Shown here: positions 15,302 through 28,844 of the stretch, in pieces
How the letters are laid out: each line of letters starts with the position of its first letter
Position numbering within the stretch: the stretch's first letter is position 1
Origin: Streptomyces fungicidicus
GTDB taxonomy: Bacteria > Actinomycetota > Actinomycetes > Streptomycetales > Streptomycetaceae
Length of the DNA stretch: 64,000 nucleotides
Assembly (NCBI RefSeq): GCF_003665435.1
Contig: NZ_CP023407.1
Location: 3,596,001-3,660,000, forward strand
Reading direction: 5' to 3'
Made by a program: the position numbers and the translations under genes
The notes under the pieces: generated by a model
Seen by the model: only the letters and a program-made list of their open reading frames with translations
The model's database searches: none
What the model was told of the DNA's origin: nothing

Positions 15302-16792
15302 GTGAGACCGGACGATCACCGTGCGCAGGGCCGGGCCGGCGGCATCCCCGACGGGCTGCTGATCGGCATCCTCGCGTTCCTCCTCGGCATGACCACGATG
15401 GTGTGGACGGCCACGGGACTCGCGGGCCTCTTCGCCCACGGCCACTGGCCGTCCGGCGTCGCCTTCACCCGCACCCCCCTGGCCATGCGCCACCTCGCCT
15501 CCGACCCCCACGACCTCCCCGGGGCCTGGCCGGAGACCCCTCAGGGCGCCCTCTCCGGCTACGGCCTCTTCTGGGGCCTGCTCATCGGCCAGCTGATGAT
15601 CCTCGTCGTCCTGACGGTGTTCGCCCTGGGCACGGTGGCCCGCTGGAGAGCGGTACGGGCCCGGCGGCGGGAGGCGCGACCGGCGGACGCACCGAAGCCC
15701 CGGCCCGAGCCGGGGCACGAACGGCGTCCGGAACCCGAGCCGAAGCAGCTCCACGAGGTGCCGACGCCGAGGGCGCCCGAGGAGGAGACACCCGAGCGGC
15801 AGGAACCCGTGGCCGCACACCCGTCCGGCACCGGGCAGCCGGGCGGCCGGGAAGCACCCCGCGCCGAGGCCGCGGGCCTGCACTACGGCCCCCCGGCCAC
15901 CCGCCGCACCACCGCCGCCCAGGCCGTACGCGACGCGGAGGGCCCCGCCCTGGTCATCACCTCAAACCCGGCCCTCTGGCACGACACCAAGGACGCCCGG
16001 GCCAAGCTGGGCCCCACCCACCTCTACGACCCCACGCACCTCTGCGACACCCCGGCCCGCCTCCACTGGTCGCCGACAGCCGGCTGCGAGGACAAGGACA
16101 CGGCCAAGGCCAGGGCGGCCGCACTGCTCGCCCCCGTCCGCCCCACCTCCCGCCTCGACCAGGCGGTCAGCGACACCGCCGAGACCCTGCTCCGCAGCTA
16201 CGTCCACGCCGCCGCCGTCGACGGCCGCACCGTCCGCCACGTCCACCGCTGGTCCCAGGGCATCCAGGTGCACGACGCCGTACGCATCCTCCGCACCAGC
16301 CCCAAGGCCGCCCCCGGCGCCGCCGGCGAACTCGAGGCGGCCCTCACGGCGCACCCCGAACGCCGGGACATGGCCCAGCAGCTGACCACCCGTGCCCTGG
16401 CCGCGCTCTCCACGGTCAATGTCCGTGAGGCCTGCACTCCCAACCGAACCGATGCCCTCGCCTTGGATTCCTTCGTCCACGAAGGGGGCACGCTTTATGT
16501 CGTGGGTGAATCCATCGAGGACCCCCGTACCAGCCCGGGCGCGATGCCCCTGCTGACGGCCCTCGCCTCACACGTGGTCGAGCACGGCCGGCGCATGGCC
16601 GCACGGTCATCCTCCGGTCGGCTCGACCCACCACTCACCCTCGTCCTGGACGACGTGGCGGCCGTGGCCCCGCTCCCCCAGCTCCCGGAACTCCTCGCCA
16701 CCGGCGCGGACCACGGCATGCCCACCCTGGCCCTGCTCCGCTCCCGCGAACAGGGCAGGGCCCGCTGGCCCCACGACGAACTGCCGGTGTGA
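15302..16792 (+). CDS. VirD4/TraG-like membrane protein with degenerate P-loop
   Basis: Protein of 496 residues from GTG 15302 (GGGGAG just upstream). Two transmembrane regions (17-45, 86-112), a charged proline-rich linker (120-190) and a RecA-like domain follow. The alignable pattern is VirD4/TraG: NPALWHDTKDARAKLGPTHLYDP is read as the post-P-loop segment, Walker B is LTLVLDDVA and the terminal LLRSREQGRARWP matches the family. The expected P-loop is GPPATRRTT (196-204), lacking the GK(S/T) lysine. It is therefore probably a non-hydrolysing coupling-protein relative. It ends the operon. Confidence 0.82.
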   Translation: MRPDDHRAQGRAGGIPDGLLIGILAFLLGMTTMVWTATGLAGLFAHGHWPSGVAFTRTPLAMRHLASDPHDLPGAWPETPQGALSGYGLFWGLLIGQLMILVVLTVFALGTVARWRAVRARRREARPADAPKPRPEPGHERRPEPEPKQLHEVPTPRAPEEETPERQEPVAAHPSGTGQPGGREAPRAEAAGLHYGPPATRRTTAAQAVRDAEGPALVITSNPALWHDTKDARAKLGPTHLYDPTHLCDTPARLHWSPTAGCEDKDTAKARAAALLAPVRPTSRLDQAVSDTAETLLRSYVHAAAVDGRTVRHVHRWSQGIQVHDAVRILRTSPKAAPGAAGELEAALTAHPERRDMAQQLTTRALAALSTVNVREACTPNRTDALALDSFVHEGGTLYVVGESIEDPRTSPGAMPLLTALASHVVEHGRRMAARSSSGRLDPPLTLVLDDVAAVAPLPQLPELLATGADHGMPTLALLRSREQGRARWPHDELPV

Positions 16793-16801
16793 CCGCGGGC
16801 G

Positions 16802-17368
16802 TCACCGCTCCACGGCCATCTCCAGCTCCCGCTCGTCCGGATTGCCCGCGAGCGGCCAGGTCACCCCGCTCTCCTCGAACCCGGCCTTGCGGTAGAACGC
16901 CCGCGCCCGCCCGTTGCCGGGGTGCACGATGAGCCGCACCCGCTCCGCCCCGCGGCCCCAAGCCCACTCCAGCCCGACCTCGAACAGCGCCTTCGTCAGC
17001 CCGCTGCCCCGGTGCCCGGGCGCCACGTACACCCCCACCAGATGCCCCTGCGGCCGCTCGACGGGGAACCCGGCCCAGTCCGTCGACCCGGCCTCCTCCA
17101 GCAGCACGGCCACATTGCCGACCCAGCTCCCGTCCCCCGCCTCGGCGATGAACTGCCGCGCCCCGTCCGCGCCCTCCGCGCCCTTCGCCGTGCGCTCCCG
17201 CCACCACGAGTCGGGCCGGGCCACGGCCTCCTCGTAGGTGTCGAGATAGGCGAGGTGTGCCACCGGGTCCCGCAGCGAGCGGAGCCGCAGCTCCTTCGCC
17301 GCCTCCCACTCCTCCGCCCGCACCGGCCGGATCACACAGTCCCCGAAGGGCACGACACTGGCACTCAT
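16802..17368 (-). CDS. GNAT-family N-acetyltransferase
   Basis: Protein of 188 residues with a GNAT fold. The acetyl-CoA loop region is seen in VYVAPGHRGSGLTKALFE (the Q/RxxGxG/A signature reads RGSGLT), and the C-terminal V-shaped strand in RVRLIVHPGNGRARAFYRKAGFEE. The substrate is unknown. It converges on the VirD4-like gene with 9 bases between the stop codons. I prefer the ATG at 17368 (MSASVVPFGD) over the one at 17377. It is not obviously linked to its neighbours and is probably a single-gene unit. Confidence 0.87.
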   Translation of the reverse strand: MSASVVPFGDCVIRPVRAEEWEAAKELRLRSLRDPVAHLAYLDTYEEAVARPDSWWRERTAKGAEGADGARQFIAEAGDGSWVGNVAVLLEEAGSTDWAGFPVERPQGHLVGVYVAPGHRGSGLTKALFEVGLEWAWGRGAERVRLIVHPGNGRARAFYRKAGFEESGVTWPLAGNPDERELEMAVER

Positions 17369-17461
17369 GGCCGCCACGGTAGTACCGGGGTACCACCGCG
17401 CTCACCCCGATTACGGCCCCGGTCCGACGCCCGCCGCCGCCCCGCGGACGAGCATCGGAGC

Positions 17462-18382
17462 ATGATTAAGGCTCAGCACCTCACCAAACGCTACGGCGAC
17501 CGGACCGTCGTCACCGACCTGTCCTTCACCGTCCGCCCCGGCACCGTCACCGGCTTCCTCGGCCCGAACGGCGCCGGCAAGTCCACCACCATGCGGATGA
17601 TCCTCGGCCTGGACGCCCCCACCCGCGGCCACGCCACCGTCGGCGGCCGCTCCTACGCCGCCCACCCCGCCCCGCTCACCGAGGTCGGCGCGCTGCTGGA
17701 GGCCCGCTCCGTCCACCCCGGCCGCACCGCCCGCCACCATCTGCGCGCCCTCGCCCACACCCACGGCATCCCGGGGAGCCGCGTCGCACACGTCCTGGGC
17801 CTCACCGGCCTGACCGAGGTGGCGGACCGCCGGGTCAAGGGCTTCTCCCTCGGCATGGGCCAGCGCCTCGGCATCGCCGCCGCCCTCCTCGGCGACCCGG
17901 CCGCCGTCATCCTCGACGAGCCGGTCAACGGCCTCGACCCGGAGGGCGTCCTGTGGATCCGCACCCTGCTCAAGTCGCTGGCCGCCGAGGGCCGTACGGT
18001 CCTGGTCTCCTCGCACCTGATGAGCGAGATGGCCCTCACCGCCGACCACCTGGTCGTCATCGGCCGCGGCCGGCTCCTCGCCGACACCACGGTCACCGAC
18101 TTCGTACGCCACGCCGGCACGGGCGCCGTCAAGGTCGTCACCCCGGACGCCTCCGCTCTCGTACACCGGCTCACCGCCCCCGGCGTCACCGTCACCGCCG
18201 AGGCCCCCGGCCACCTCACCGTGCGCGGCACCGACGCCGAGCACATCGGCCGCACGGCCGCCGCCCACGGCATCCCGCTCTCCGAGCTCACCCCGAGCGC
18301 GGCCTCCCTGGAAGAGGCGTTCATGGACCTCACCCACGACGCCGTCGAGTACCCCGCCACCCTGGAAGGAACAGCCGCGTGA
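17462..18382 (+). CDS. ABC exporter ATP-binding protein
   Basis: ATPase of 306 residues. Walker A GPNGAGKST is at 34-42, the signature FSLGMGQRLG replaces LSGGQ (typical of the BcrA/DrrA drug-export subgroup) and Walker B is AVILDEPVNGLD. A C-terminal domain of about 90 residues follows. ATG 17462 begins MIKAQHLTKRYG. The permease gene overlaps its stop by 4 bases (GTGA), and a two-component system follows. The four genes form an operon of the kind used for antibiotic or antimicrobial peptide efflux and self-protection; the substrate is unknown. Confidence 0.93.
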   Translation: MIKAQHLTKRYGDRTVVTDLSFTVRPGTVTGFLGPNGAGKSTTMRMILGLDAPTRGHATVGGRSYAAHPAPLTEVGALLEARSVHPGRTARHHLRALAHTHGIPGSRVAHVLGLTGLTEVADRRVKGFSLGMGQRLGIAAALLGDPAAVILDEPVNGLDPEGVLWIRTLLKSLAAEGRTVLVSSHLMSEMALTADHLVVIGRGRLLADTTVTDFVRHAGTGAVKVVTPDASALVHRLTAPGVTVTAEAPGHLTVRGTDAEHIGRTAAAHGIPLSELTPSAASLEEAFMDLTHDAVEYPATLEGTAA

Positions 18383-19146
18383 CCACCGCCGCCCAGCTCC
18401 ACCGCGTGACCCCGGCGCGCGTCCTGCGCTCCGAGTGGCACAAGCTGTGGACGCTCCGCTCCACCTGGATCAACCTCGCCGCCACCGCCGCCCTCACCCT
18501 CGCCATGGGCGCCGGCATCAGCGCCGCCTACGACGGCACCGGCGAGGGTCACCTCGACACCGTGGTCTTCGTCCTCCTCGGCACCCAGTTCGCCACCGTC
18601 AACCTGGCCGTCCTGGGCATCCTGGCCACCGCGGGCGAGTACTCCACCGGTCAGATCCGCGCGACCATGACGGCCGTCCCGCGCCGCCTGCCCGTGCTGT
18701 GGTCCAAGGCTGCCGTCCTCGCCGCGGTCGCCTTCCCGCTGTGCCTGTGGACCAACCTGCTCACCTTCCCCGCGGCCCAGGCCTTCCTCGACGGCACCGA
18801 CCAGTCCGCCGCCCTCGGCGACCCCGGCGTCCTGCGCGGCCTGGTGGGCAACGCGGCCGGGCTCACCCTCCTCGCGGTGACGGCCCTCGGCATCGGCGCC
18901 GTGACCCGTTCCGTCCCCCTGGCCATCGGCGCGTACATCGGCCTCGTCATGATCGTGCCGGAACTCCTGAAGATGCTCCCCCACGATGTCGTCCGCGACG
19001 CCGTCGACCACTTCCCCGCGCAGGCCCTCCAGTCGCTCACCGCCACCGACAGCGCCTCCCCCGGCACCTCCCTGCTCGCCCTCACCCTGTGGGCGGCGGC
19101 CGCCCTCACCGCGGCCGCGGTGACCCTGCGCCGCCGGGACGTCTGA
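18379..19146 (+). CDS. ABC exporter permease
   Basis: Integral membrane protein of 255 residues with about six hydrophobic segments, starting at GTG 18379 in a GTGA overlap with the ATPase gene. The N-terminal pattern (RVLRSEWHKLWTLRSTW) is characteristic of ABC-2 type permeases paired with BcrA-like ATPases. With the adjacent ATPase it should form an exporter. A histidine kinase gene follows within 50 bases. Confidence 0.9.
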   Translation: MTTAAQLHRVTPARVLRSEWHKLWTLRSTWINLAATAALTLAMGAGISAAYDGTGEGHLDTVVFVLLGTQFATVNLAVLGILATAGEYSTGQIRATMTAVPRRLPVLWSKAAVLAAVAFPLCLWTNLLTFPAAQAFLDGTDQSAALGDPGVLRGLVGNAAGLTLLAVTALGIGAVTRSVPLAIGAYIGLVMIVPELLKMLPHDVVRDAVDHFPAQALQSLTATDSASPGTSLLALTLWAAAALTAAAVTLRRRDV

Positions 19147-19191
19147 CCCATGACACCGACCCTGTTCCGGCCGGACGACGGAGCCACCACC

Positions 19192-20463
19192 ATGGACTCC
19201 GTGACGAACGACCAGGTGGCCCGGACCACGGGGGCGCGGACGGCGGAGCCCCTCACCCAGTACACGCAACGCGTCAACCAGCGGGTGCGCGCCTTCGACC
19301 GGCGCCACCCGCTGCCGTGGGACCTGCACGTCACCGGTTTCTGGGTGACGGCCGCCCTCATCGACTACGCCGGCGGCGGCTGGCGCAACGTCACCCAGAA
19401 CCCGGACACCGCCGGATGGCTCGTGCTCGTCCTGAGCCTGGGCCTGTCCGTCCCCCTGCTGTGGCGCCGCACCCACCCCGTGACGGTCCTGCTCGCCATG
19501 GCCCCGTTCGCCGTGGTCAACGCCTGGTCCGGCGCCACCCTCCAGGCGGCGCTGCTCCAGCTCCTCGTCATCTACCACATCGCCCTGCGGACCCCGCTGC
19601 GCAACCTGTGGTGGGCGGCCGCCCTGATGCTCACCCCGGTGGTGGTCTCCACGGCCCGCCACGGCGAGGGCGAGTGGAACCAGCAGATCGGCTCCCAGCT
19701 GACCTCGATCGTGGTGGCCGTCCTCATCGGCGTCACGGTCCGCACCCGGCAGAACTACACCGAGGCCCTGGAGGACCGCGCCCGCCGCCTGGAGGTCGAA
19801 CGCGACCAGCAGGCCCAGCTGGCGGCGGCCGCCGAACGCGCCCGCATCGCCCGCGAGATGCACGACATCATCGGCCACAACCTCTCCGTCATCACGGGCC
19901 TCGCCGACGGCGGCGCCTACGCGGCCGCCAAGTCCCCGGAACGCGCCGCGCAGGCCCTGGACGCCATCGCCACCACCAGCCGCCAGGCCCTCGGCGAGCT
20001 CCGCCGCCTGCTGGACGTCCTGAGGGACGAGGGATCGGCGCACCACCCCGCCGAGCTCACCCCGCAGCCCGCCCTCACCGACCTCGACGGGCTCGTCGAC
20101 GGCGTCCGCAACGCGGGCCTGCCCGTGCACACCACCGTCGAGGGCAGCGCCGACCTCCCCGCGGGCCGCCAGCTCACGGTGTACCGGGTCATCCAGGAGG
20201 CCCTCACCAACACCCTCAAGCACGCCGGCCCCGACGCGTCCTGCGAGATCACCCTCGCCTACGGCGACCGGGGCGCCGTCACGGCCACCATCACCGACAC
20301 CGGACACGGCACCCCGCCCTCCGCCGTGTCCGAGGGCCGCGGCCTTCCCGGTATGCGTGAACGAACAGCCCTGTACGGGGGCACACTTGAGGCCGGCCCA
20401 CGCCCGCATCCCGAGCAGGGCTGGCGCGTCCGTCTGCGACTCCCGGAGGAATCCCCGCAGTGA
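19192..20463 (+). CDS. Sensor histidine kinase, HisKA_3 (NarL-partner) type
   Basis: Membrane kinase of 423 residues (437 if the ATG at 19150 is used; GGAG at about 19180 favours 19192). Four or five transmembrane helices (about 50-190) form the input region. A coiled coil leads to the dimerisation/phosphoacceptor box AREMHDIIGHNL with the phosphorylated His. The HATPase domain carries QEALTNTLKHA (N box) and GRGLPGMRER (G box). It overlaps the response regulator by 4 bases and lies behind an ABC exporter, so it probably senses envelope stress or the exporter's substrate. Confidence 0.9.
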   Translation: MDSVTNDQVARTTGARTAEPLTQYTQRVNQRVRAFDRRHPLPWDLHVTGFWVTAALIDYAGGGWRNVTQNPDTAGWLVLVLSLGLSVPLLWRRTHPVTVLLAMAPFAVVNAWSGATLQAALLQLLVIYHIALRTPLRNLWWAAALMLTPVVVSTARHGEGEWNQQIGSQLTSIVVAVLIGVTVRTRQNYTEALEDRARRLEVERDQQAQLAAAAERARIAREMHDIIGHNLSVITGLADGGAYAAAKSPERAAQALDAIATTSRQALGELRRLLDVLRDEGSAHHPAELTPQPALTDLDGLVDGVRNAGLPVHTTVEGSADLPAGRQLTVYRVIQEALTNTLKHAGPDASCEITLAYGDRGAVTATITDTGHGTPPSAVSEGRGLPGMRERTALYGGTLEAGPRPHPEQGWRVRLRLPEESPQ

Positions 20464-21140
20464 CCACCGTCCTCATCGCCGACGACCAGCCCCTCCAGCG
20501 CTTCGGCTTCCGGATGCTCCTGGAGAGCCAGGACGACCTCACGGTCCTCGGCGAGGCGGCGAACGGCGCGGAAGCGATCCGCATGACGGCGGAGCTGAGC
20601 CCCGACGTGGTCCTGATGGACGTCCGCATGCCGGGCCTGGACGGGATCGAGGCCACCCGCCGCATCGTCGCCACGGGCGACCGCACCCGCGTCCTCATCC
20701 TCACCACGTTCGACCTCGACGAGTACGCCTACGCCGGCCTCCGTGCGGGCGCCTCCGGCTTCCTGGTCAAGGACGCCCAGCCGGAGGAACTCCTCTCCGG
20801 CATCCGCTCCGTGGCGAGCGGGGACGCGGTCGTCGCCCCCAGCCTGACCCGCCGCCTCCTCGACGCGTACGCCCGGCATCTGCCGACGCCCGGCCCCGAC
20901 TCCGACGCCCCCACGGCCGGCCACACCGATGTCCGCCTGGACGCCCTCACCGAACGCGAACGCGAGATCCTCACGGTCGTCGGCAGGGGCTGGACCAACA
21001 CCGAGATCGCCACCCGCCTCCATCTGGCCGAGTCCACGGTGAAGACCCATGTGGGCCGGATACTCGCGAAGACCGGTTCACGGGACCGTATCCAGGCGGT
21101 GATCCTGGCGTACGACACGAAACTGGTGGAGCCGTCCTGA
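20460..21140 (+). CDS. LuxR/NarL-family response regulator
   Basis: Protein of 226 residues with an N-terminal receiver domain (acidic pair Asp8/Asp9, phosphorylation site Asp54 in LMDVRMPG, Lys in FLVKDAQ) and a C-terminal LuxR helix-turn-helix (LTEREREILTVVGRGWTNTEIA and following). The GTG start overlaps the kinase stop as GTGA. It is the last gene of the ABC/two-component operon, ended by the hairpin at 21147-21180. The probable target is the promoter of its own operon. Confidence 0.93.
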   Translation: MTTVLIADDQPLQRFGFRMLLESQDDLTVLGEAANGAEAIRMTAELSPDVVLMDVRMPGLDGIEATRRIVATGDRTRVLILTTFDLDEYAYAGLRAGASGFLVKDAQPEELLSGIRSVASGDAVVAPSLTRRLLDAYARHLPTPGPDSDAPTAGHTDVRLDALTEREREILTVVGRGWTNTEIATRLHLAESTVKTHVGRILAKTGSRDRIQAVILAYDTKLVEPS

Positions 21141-21146
21141 AACGCA

Positions 21147-21180
21147 GAAAGCCCCCGTGCCGAATGGCACGGGGGCTTTC
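21147..21180. terminator. Shared terminator, response regulator / rRNA operon
   Basis: Perfect 15-bp stem (GAAAGCCCCCGTGCC at 21147-21161, complement at 21166-21180) with a GAAT loop. It lies between the convergent response regulator and 5S rRNA, so it can stop both transcripts. Confidence 0.9.
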
Positions 21181-21189
21181 TCAATATTT

Positions 21190-21308
21190 GTTCGGCGGCG
21201 TCCTACTCTCCCACAGGGTCCCCCCTGCAGTACCATCGGCGCTGTAAGGCTTAGCTTCCGGGTTCGGAATGTAACCGGGCGTTTCCCCTACGCTATGACC
21301 ACCGAAAC
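21190..21308 (-). rRNA. rrf: 5S ribosomal RNA
   Basis: On the minus strand the segment begins GTTTCGGTGGTCATAGCG and ends with CGCCGCCGAAC; these two ends pair to form the closing helix of bacterial 5S. The length of about 119 bases is right for Actinobacteria. It lies 84 bases behind 23S. The ends are estimated by eye. Confidence 0.95.
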
Positions 21309-21392
21309 ACTATGAAACTGACAACCGCACCATGTGTGGCACATGGGGTTGTTCGTGGTTTCAGAACCAACACAGTGGACGCGAGCAACTGA

Positions 21393-24512
<3,120 letters not shown>

Positions 24513-24809
24513 CACAGATGCTCGCGTCCACTGTGCAGTTCTCAAACAACGACCAACCACCCGTCACACACCACTTACGCGATGCTTCACCGGGGTCGGC
24601 GACTGAGGAATTTCATTCCCTCAGACACCCAACAGCGTGCCCGACCGTGTCCCGTCCGGAGATCATGCGTTCCACGCCCTTGCGAGCAGTACTAGCAGCC
24701 TCCGACCCGTGAATCCGGCCGAATAATCAACGTTCCACCCATGAGCAACCAGCATCAGACATTCGCTGATGTACTGGCCTCTGACCGGGCAAACCCGGTA
24801 AGAAGTGCT

Positions 24810-26341
<1,532 letters not shown>

Positions 26342-26700
26342 TGTTTACCGGTAATCCGGTGCACACACACGAGAGCGGAACCACCGGAGGAATAGTCCGG
26401 CGGTTCACAGCGTCCTCGCTGTGTTTTTTCAAAGGAACCTCGACCATCCGAACCGGATGGACGGGGTATCAACATATCTGGCGTTGATTTTTGGCACGCT
26501 GTTGAGTTCTCAAGGAACGGTCGCTTCCTTTGTACTCACCCTCTCGGGCTTTCCTCCGGGCGCTTCCCTTCGGTCTTGCGTTTCCGACTCTATCAGATCC
26601 TTTTCTCGACCTGATCCCCAGTCAGCGGGGTTTGTCTTCCCGGCCGTTGGGCCGTTCCGACGTCTCAAACCTTAGCGGCTCTCTCCGTGTTTCCCAAATC
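26342..26700 (-). promoter_or_regulatory. rRNA operon leader and promoter region
   Basis: Region upstream of 16S. On the minus strand it includes a boxA-like antitermination stretch (TTGAGAACTCAACAGCGTGC, about 26493-26514), a second related copy near 26420-26440 (GTTCCTTTGA followed by AGCG), and further upstream GATAGAGT near 26590-26600, a common actinobacterial rrn -10 form. Several promoters are expected here in Streptomyces; I cannot place them precisely. From 26701 to 26877 I see no gene. Confidence 0.6.
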
Positions 26701-26877
26701 GGGGGGTCGGAATGAATTCGGGCACGCCGAAATCTTTCCCACCGGGAGGTCGTGCTGGGGTTTTGAGTGCCGCTCATGCGGCGGAAGTGCTGCCGCAGAA
26801 CCGTTACGGCCCCGTGGCAACTCGAAGAACCTTACGGATCGGGGAGGTGGCTGTCAACCACCTCGCCCCAAGATCTT

Positions 26878-27426
26878 TCAGTCCAGGTCGCTGAGGCGTC
26901 CGCCGGCGTCCGGCTGGGCGTGCTCCACCCGGCGCAGCAGACGGGTGAGGACCTCGCCGAGCGTCACCCGCTCCTCGGGGGAGAGGTCCTGGAGAAGGTC
27001 CTCCTCGAAGACCGACGCGAGCCGCATCGCCTCGAGCCACTTCTCACGGCCGGCGGAGGTCAGCTCCACGATCACGCGGACCCGGTTGTTCTCGTCCCGC
27101 TCCCGGTTGACCAGCCCCTCGGCGACCATGCGGTCGATGCGGTGGGTCATGGCGGCCGGGGTCAGGCCCAGCCGCTTGGCGAGGTCGCTGGGACCCATGC
27201 GGTACGGGGCGCCCGACAGCACGAGTGCCTTGAGGACCTCCCAGTCGGCGTTGGTGATGCCGAGCTCGGCGGTCTGCCGCCCGTAGGCGACGTTCATGCG
27301 GCGGTTCAGCCGGGACAGCGCGTTCACGATCTTCTCGACCTGCGGGTCGAGGTCCTGGAACTCGCGCTGGTACGCGGCGATCTGCTCTTCGAGGGTCGGC
27401 TCGCCGAGGCCGGAGGTGTCGCCCAT
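26878..27426 (-). CDS. MarR-family transcriptional regulator
   Basis: DNA-binding protein of 182 residues. The winged helix is visible: ADWEVLKALVLSG, then the recognition region PSDLAKRLGLTPAAMTHRI and the wing ERDENNRVRVIVELTSAGRE. Dimerisation helices lie at both ends. It is transcribed away from an MFS transporter, the usual arrangement in which a MarR protein represses the pump and itself until a toxic ligand binds. A palindrome between the genes (27491-27506) is the likely operator. The ligand is unknown. It resembles, from memory, SCO4122 of S. coelicolor. Confidence 0.92.
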   Translation of the reverse strand: MGDTSGLGEPTLEEQIAAYQREFQDLDPQVEKIVNALSRLNRRMNVAYGRQTAELGITNADWEVLKALVLSGAPYRMGPSDLAKRLGLTPAAMTHRIDRMVAEGLVNRERDENNRVRVIVELTSAGREKWLEAMRLASVFEEDLLQDLSPEERVTLGEVLTRLLRRVEHAQPDAGGRLSDLD

Positions 27427-27490
27427 GGCCGCAGTATGGCACGCATTCTCTTTGCCTTGAAGTCCTTCACTGTGTACTCTTCATCATCGA

Positions 27491-27506
27491 ACTTTAGCTT
27501 CTAAGT
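27491..27506. promoter_or_regulatory. Putative MarR operator
   Basis: Imperfect palindrome ACTTTAGCTTCTAAGT in the 110-base gap between the divergent MarR and MFS genes (TTAG-CTT-CTAA core). It lies about 30 bases upstream of the MFS start, in an AT-rich stretch that probably holds the promoters. Confidence 0.45.
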
Positions 27507-27536
27507 CTTCACTCCTAACTCGTGAGAGAGGTGAAC

Positions 27537-28823
27537 GTGACCAGGGCGATGGGCGCAGCGATGCGCCGGATCCACGTGGGCAACGCACTCAGCGCATTCG
27601 GGCTGGGCTTCACGGTCCCGTATCTGTACGTCTATGTGGCGCAGGTGCGAGGACTGGGAGCCATGACGGCGGGTCTCGTGCTCGCCGTCTTCGCCGTGGC
27701 GGCGCTGATCGTGCTTCCGTTCGCCGGGCGGGCCATCGTCCGGCGGGGCCCGCTGCCGGTGCTGCTCGTCGCCCTGGTCACGGCCTCGGCGGGCGCACTG
27801 AGCCTGGGCCTGTCGAGCGCCGCGGCGACCGTACTGCTGTCGGCGGCCGCCCTGGGCGCCGGCCAGGCGGTGACGCAGCCCGCGCTCGCGACGATGATCG
27901 TGGACTGCTCGACCGCGGAGACCCGGTCACGGGCCTTCGCCACCCAGTTCTTCCTGCAGAACCTCGGGCTCGGTGTCGGCGGACTCATCGGCGGCCACCT
28001 CGTGGACACCACGAAAGCGGCCTCCTTCACGCTGCTGTTCGCGCTCGAGGCGGCGATGTTCCTGCTGCTGGTCGTGGTGATGGCGACGGTGCGCATGCCG
28101 CGCGCGCCGCACATCGGGGGCGCTCCCGCGCAGTCCGCCAAGGGCAGCTGGAAGCAGCTGCTGGGCAACCGGGCCATGGTGCAGCTGTGCGTGCTGGGCT
28201 TCGTGCTGTTCTTCGCCTGCTACGGGCAGTTCGAGTCGGGGCTGAGCGCGTACGGCGTCGAGGCGGCCGGGATCTCGACCTCGGCGCTGGGCACGGCGCT
28301 GGCGGCGAACACGCTGGTGATCGTGGTCGCGCAGTTCGCGGTGCTGCGGTTCGTCGAGCGCCGCAAGCGCTCGCGGGTGATCGCGTCCGTGGGGCTGATC
28401 TGGGCCGTGGCGTGGGCCGTGGCCGGGTACGCGGGGCTGGGCAACGGGAGCCAGACGATGGCGACCGCCGCGTTCATCTCGACGTACGCGCTCTTCGGGC
28501 TCGGTGAGGCGATGCTGTCGCCGACGCTCGCGCCGCTGGTCGCCGATCTCGCGCCGACCGGGATGGCGGGGCAGTACAACTCGGCGTTCGCCCTGGTGAA
28601 GCAGCTCGCGCTGGCCGTGGGGCCGGCGGTGGGCGGGCCGCTGGGCGCCTCGCTGCACGCGCCGTACGTCGTGATCTTCCTGCTGTTCTCGCTGGGCATC
28701 ACCGTTCTGGCGGTGCGGCTGGGGCGGCAGCTCACGGATGTGCAGAACCAGCCGTCGGTCGCGCGGAGCCGTGTCGTGGTGCAGGGTGGCGCGTCCGCGG
28801 GGCAGGCCCCGGCGCACGCCTGA
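27537..28823 (+). CDS. MFS transporter
   Basis: Membrane transporter of 428 residues with about 12 hydrophobic helices in two halves, each with an MFS loop (for example GRAIVRRGPLPVLLV after helix 2, where the G-x-x-x-(D/R)-R-x-G-R/R motif is expected). It is probably a proton-driven efflux pump. I chose GTG 27537 because GAGAGG (27525-27531) is well spaced from it; upstream GTGs at 27522 and 27531 overlap that site. The gene is divergent from a MarR regulator, which suggests induction by the pump's substrate. It ends at a terminator shared with the next gene. Confidence 0.88.
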   Translation: MTRAMGAAMRRIHVGNALSAFGLGFTVPYLYVYVAQVRGLGAMTAGLVLAVFAVAALIVLPFAGRAIVRRGPLPVLLVALVTASAGALSLGLSSAAATVLLSAAALGAGQAVTQPALATMIVDCSTAETRSRAFATQFFLQNLGLGVGGLIGGHLVDTTKAASFTLLFALEAAMFLLLVVVMATVRMPRAPHIGGAPAQSAKGSWKQLLGNRAMVQLCVLGFVLFFACYGQFESGLSAYGVEAAGISTSALGTALAANTLVIVVAQFAVLRFVERRKRSRVIASVGLIWAVAWAVAGYAGLGNGSQTMATAAFISTYALFGLGEAMLSPTLAPLVADLAPTGMAGQYNSAFALVKQLALAVGPAVGGPLGASLHAPYVVIFLLFSLGITVLAVRLGRQLTDVQNQPSVARSRVVVQGGASAGQAPAHA

Positions 28824-28844
28824 CCCTGCCCGTCCCCTGCCCTT

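Noticed and set aside
9668..16792. Integrative conjugative element
   Set aside because: No relaxase, excisionase, integrase or att-flanked tRNA is present; flanking genes look like core chromosome and GC does not shift.
17653..20409. 918-residue minus-strand frame over the ABC exporter and kinase genes
   Set aside because: It covers three well-supported plus-strand genes; composition Gly/Glu/Arg-rich shadow.
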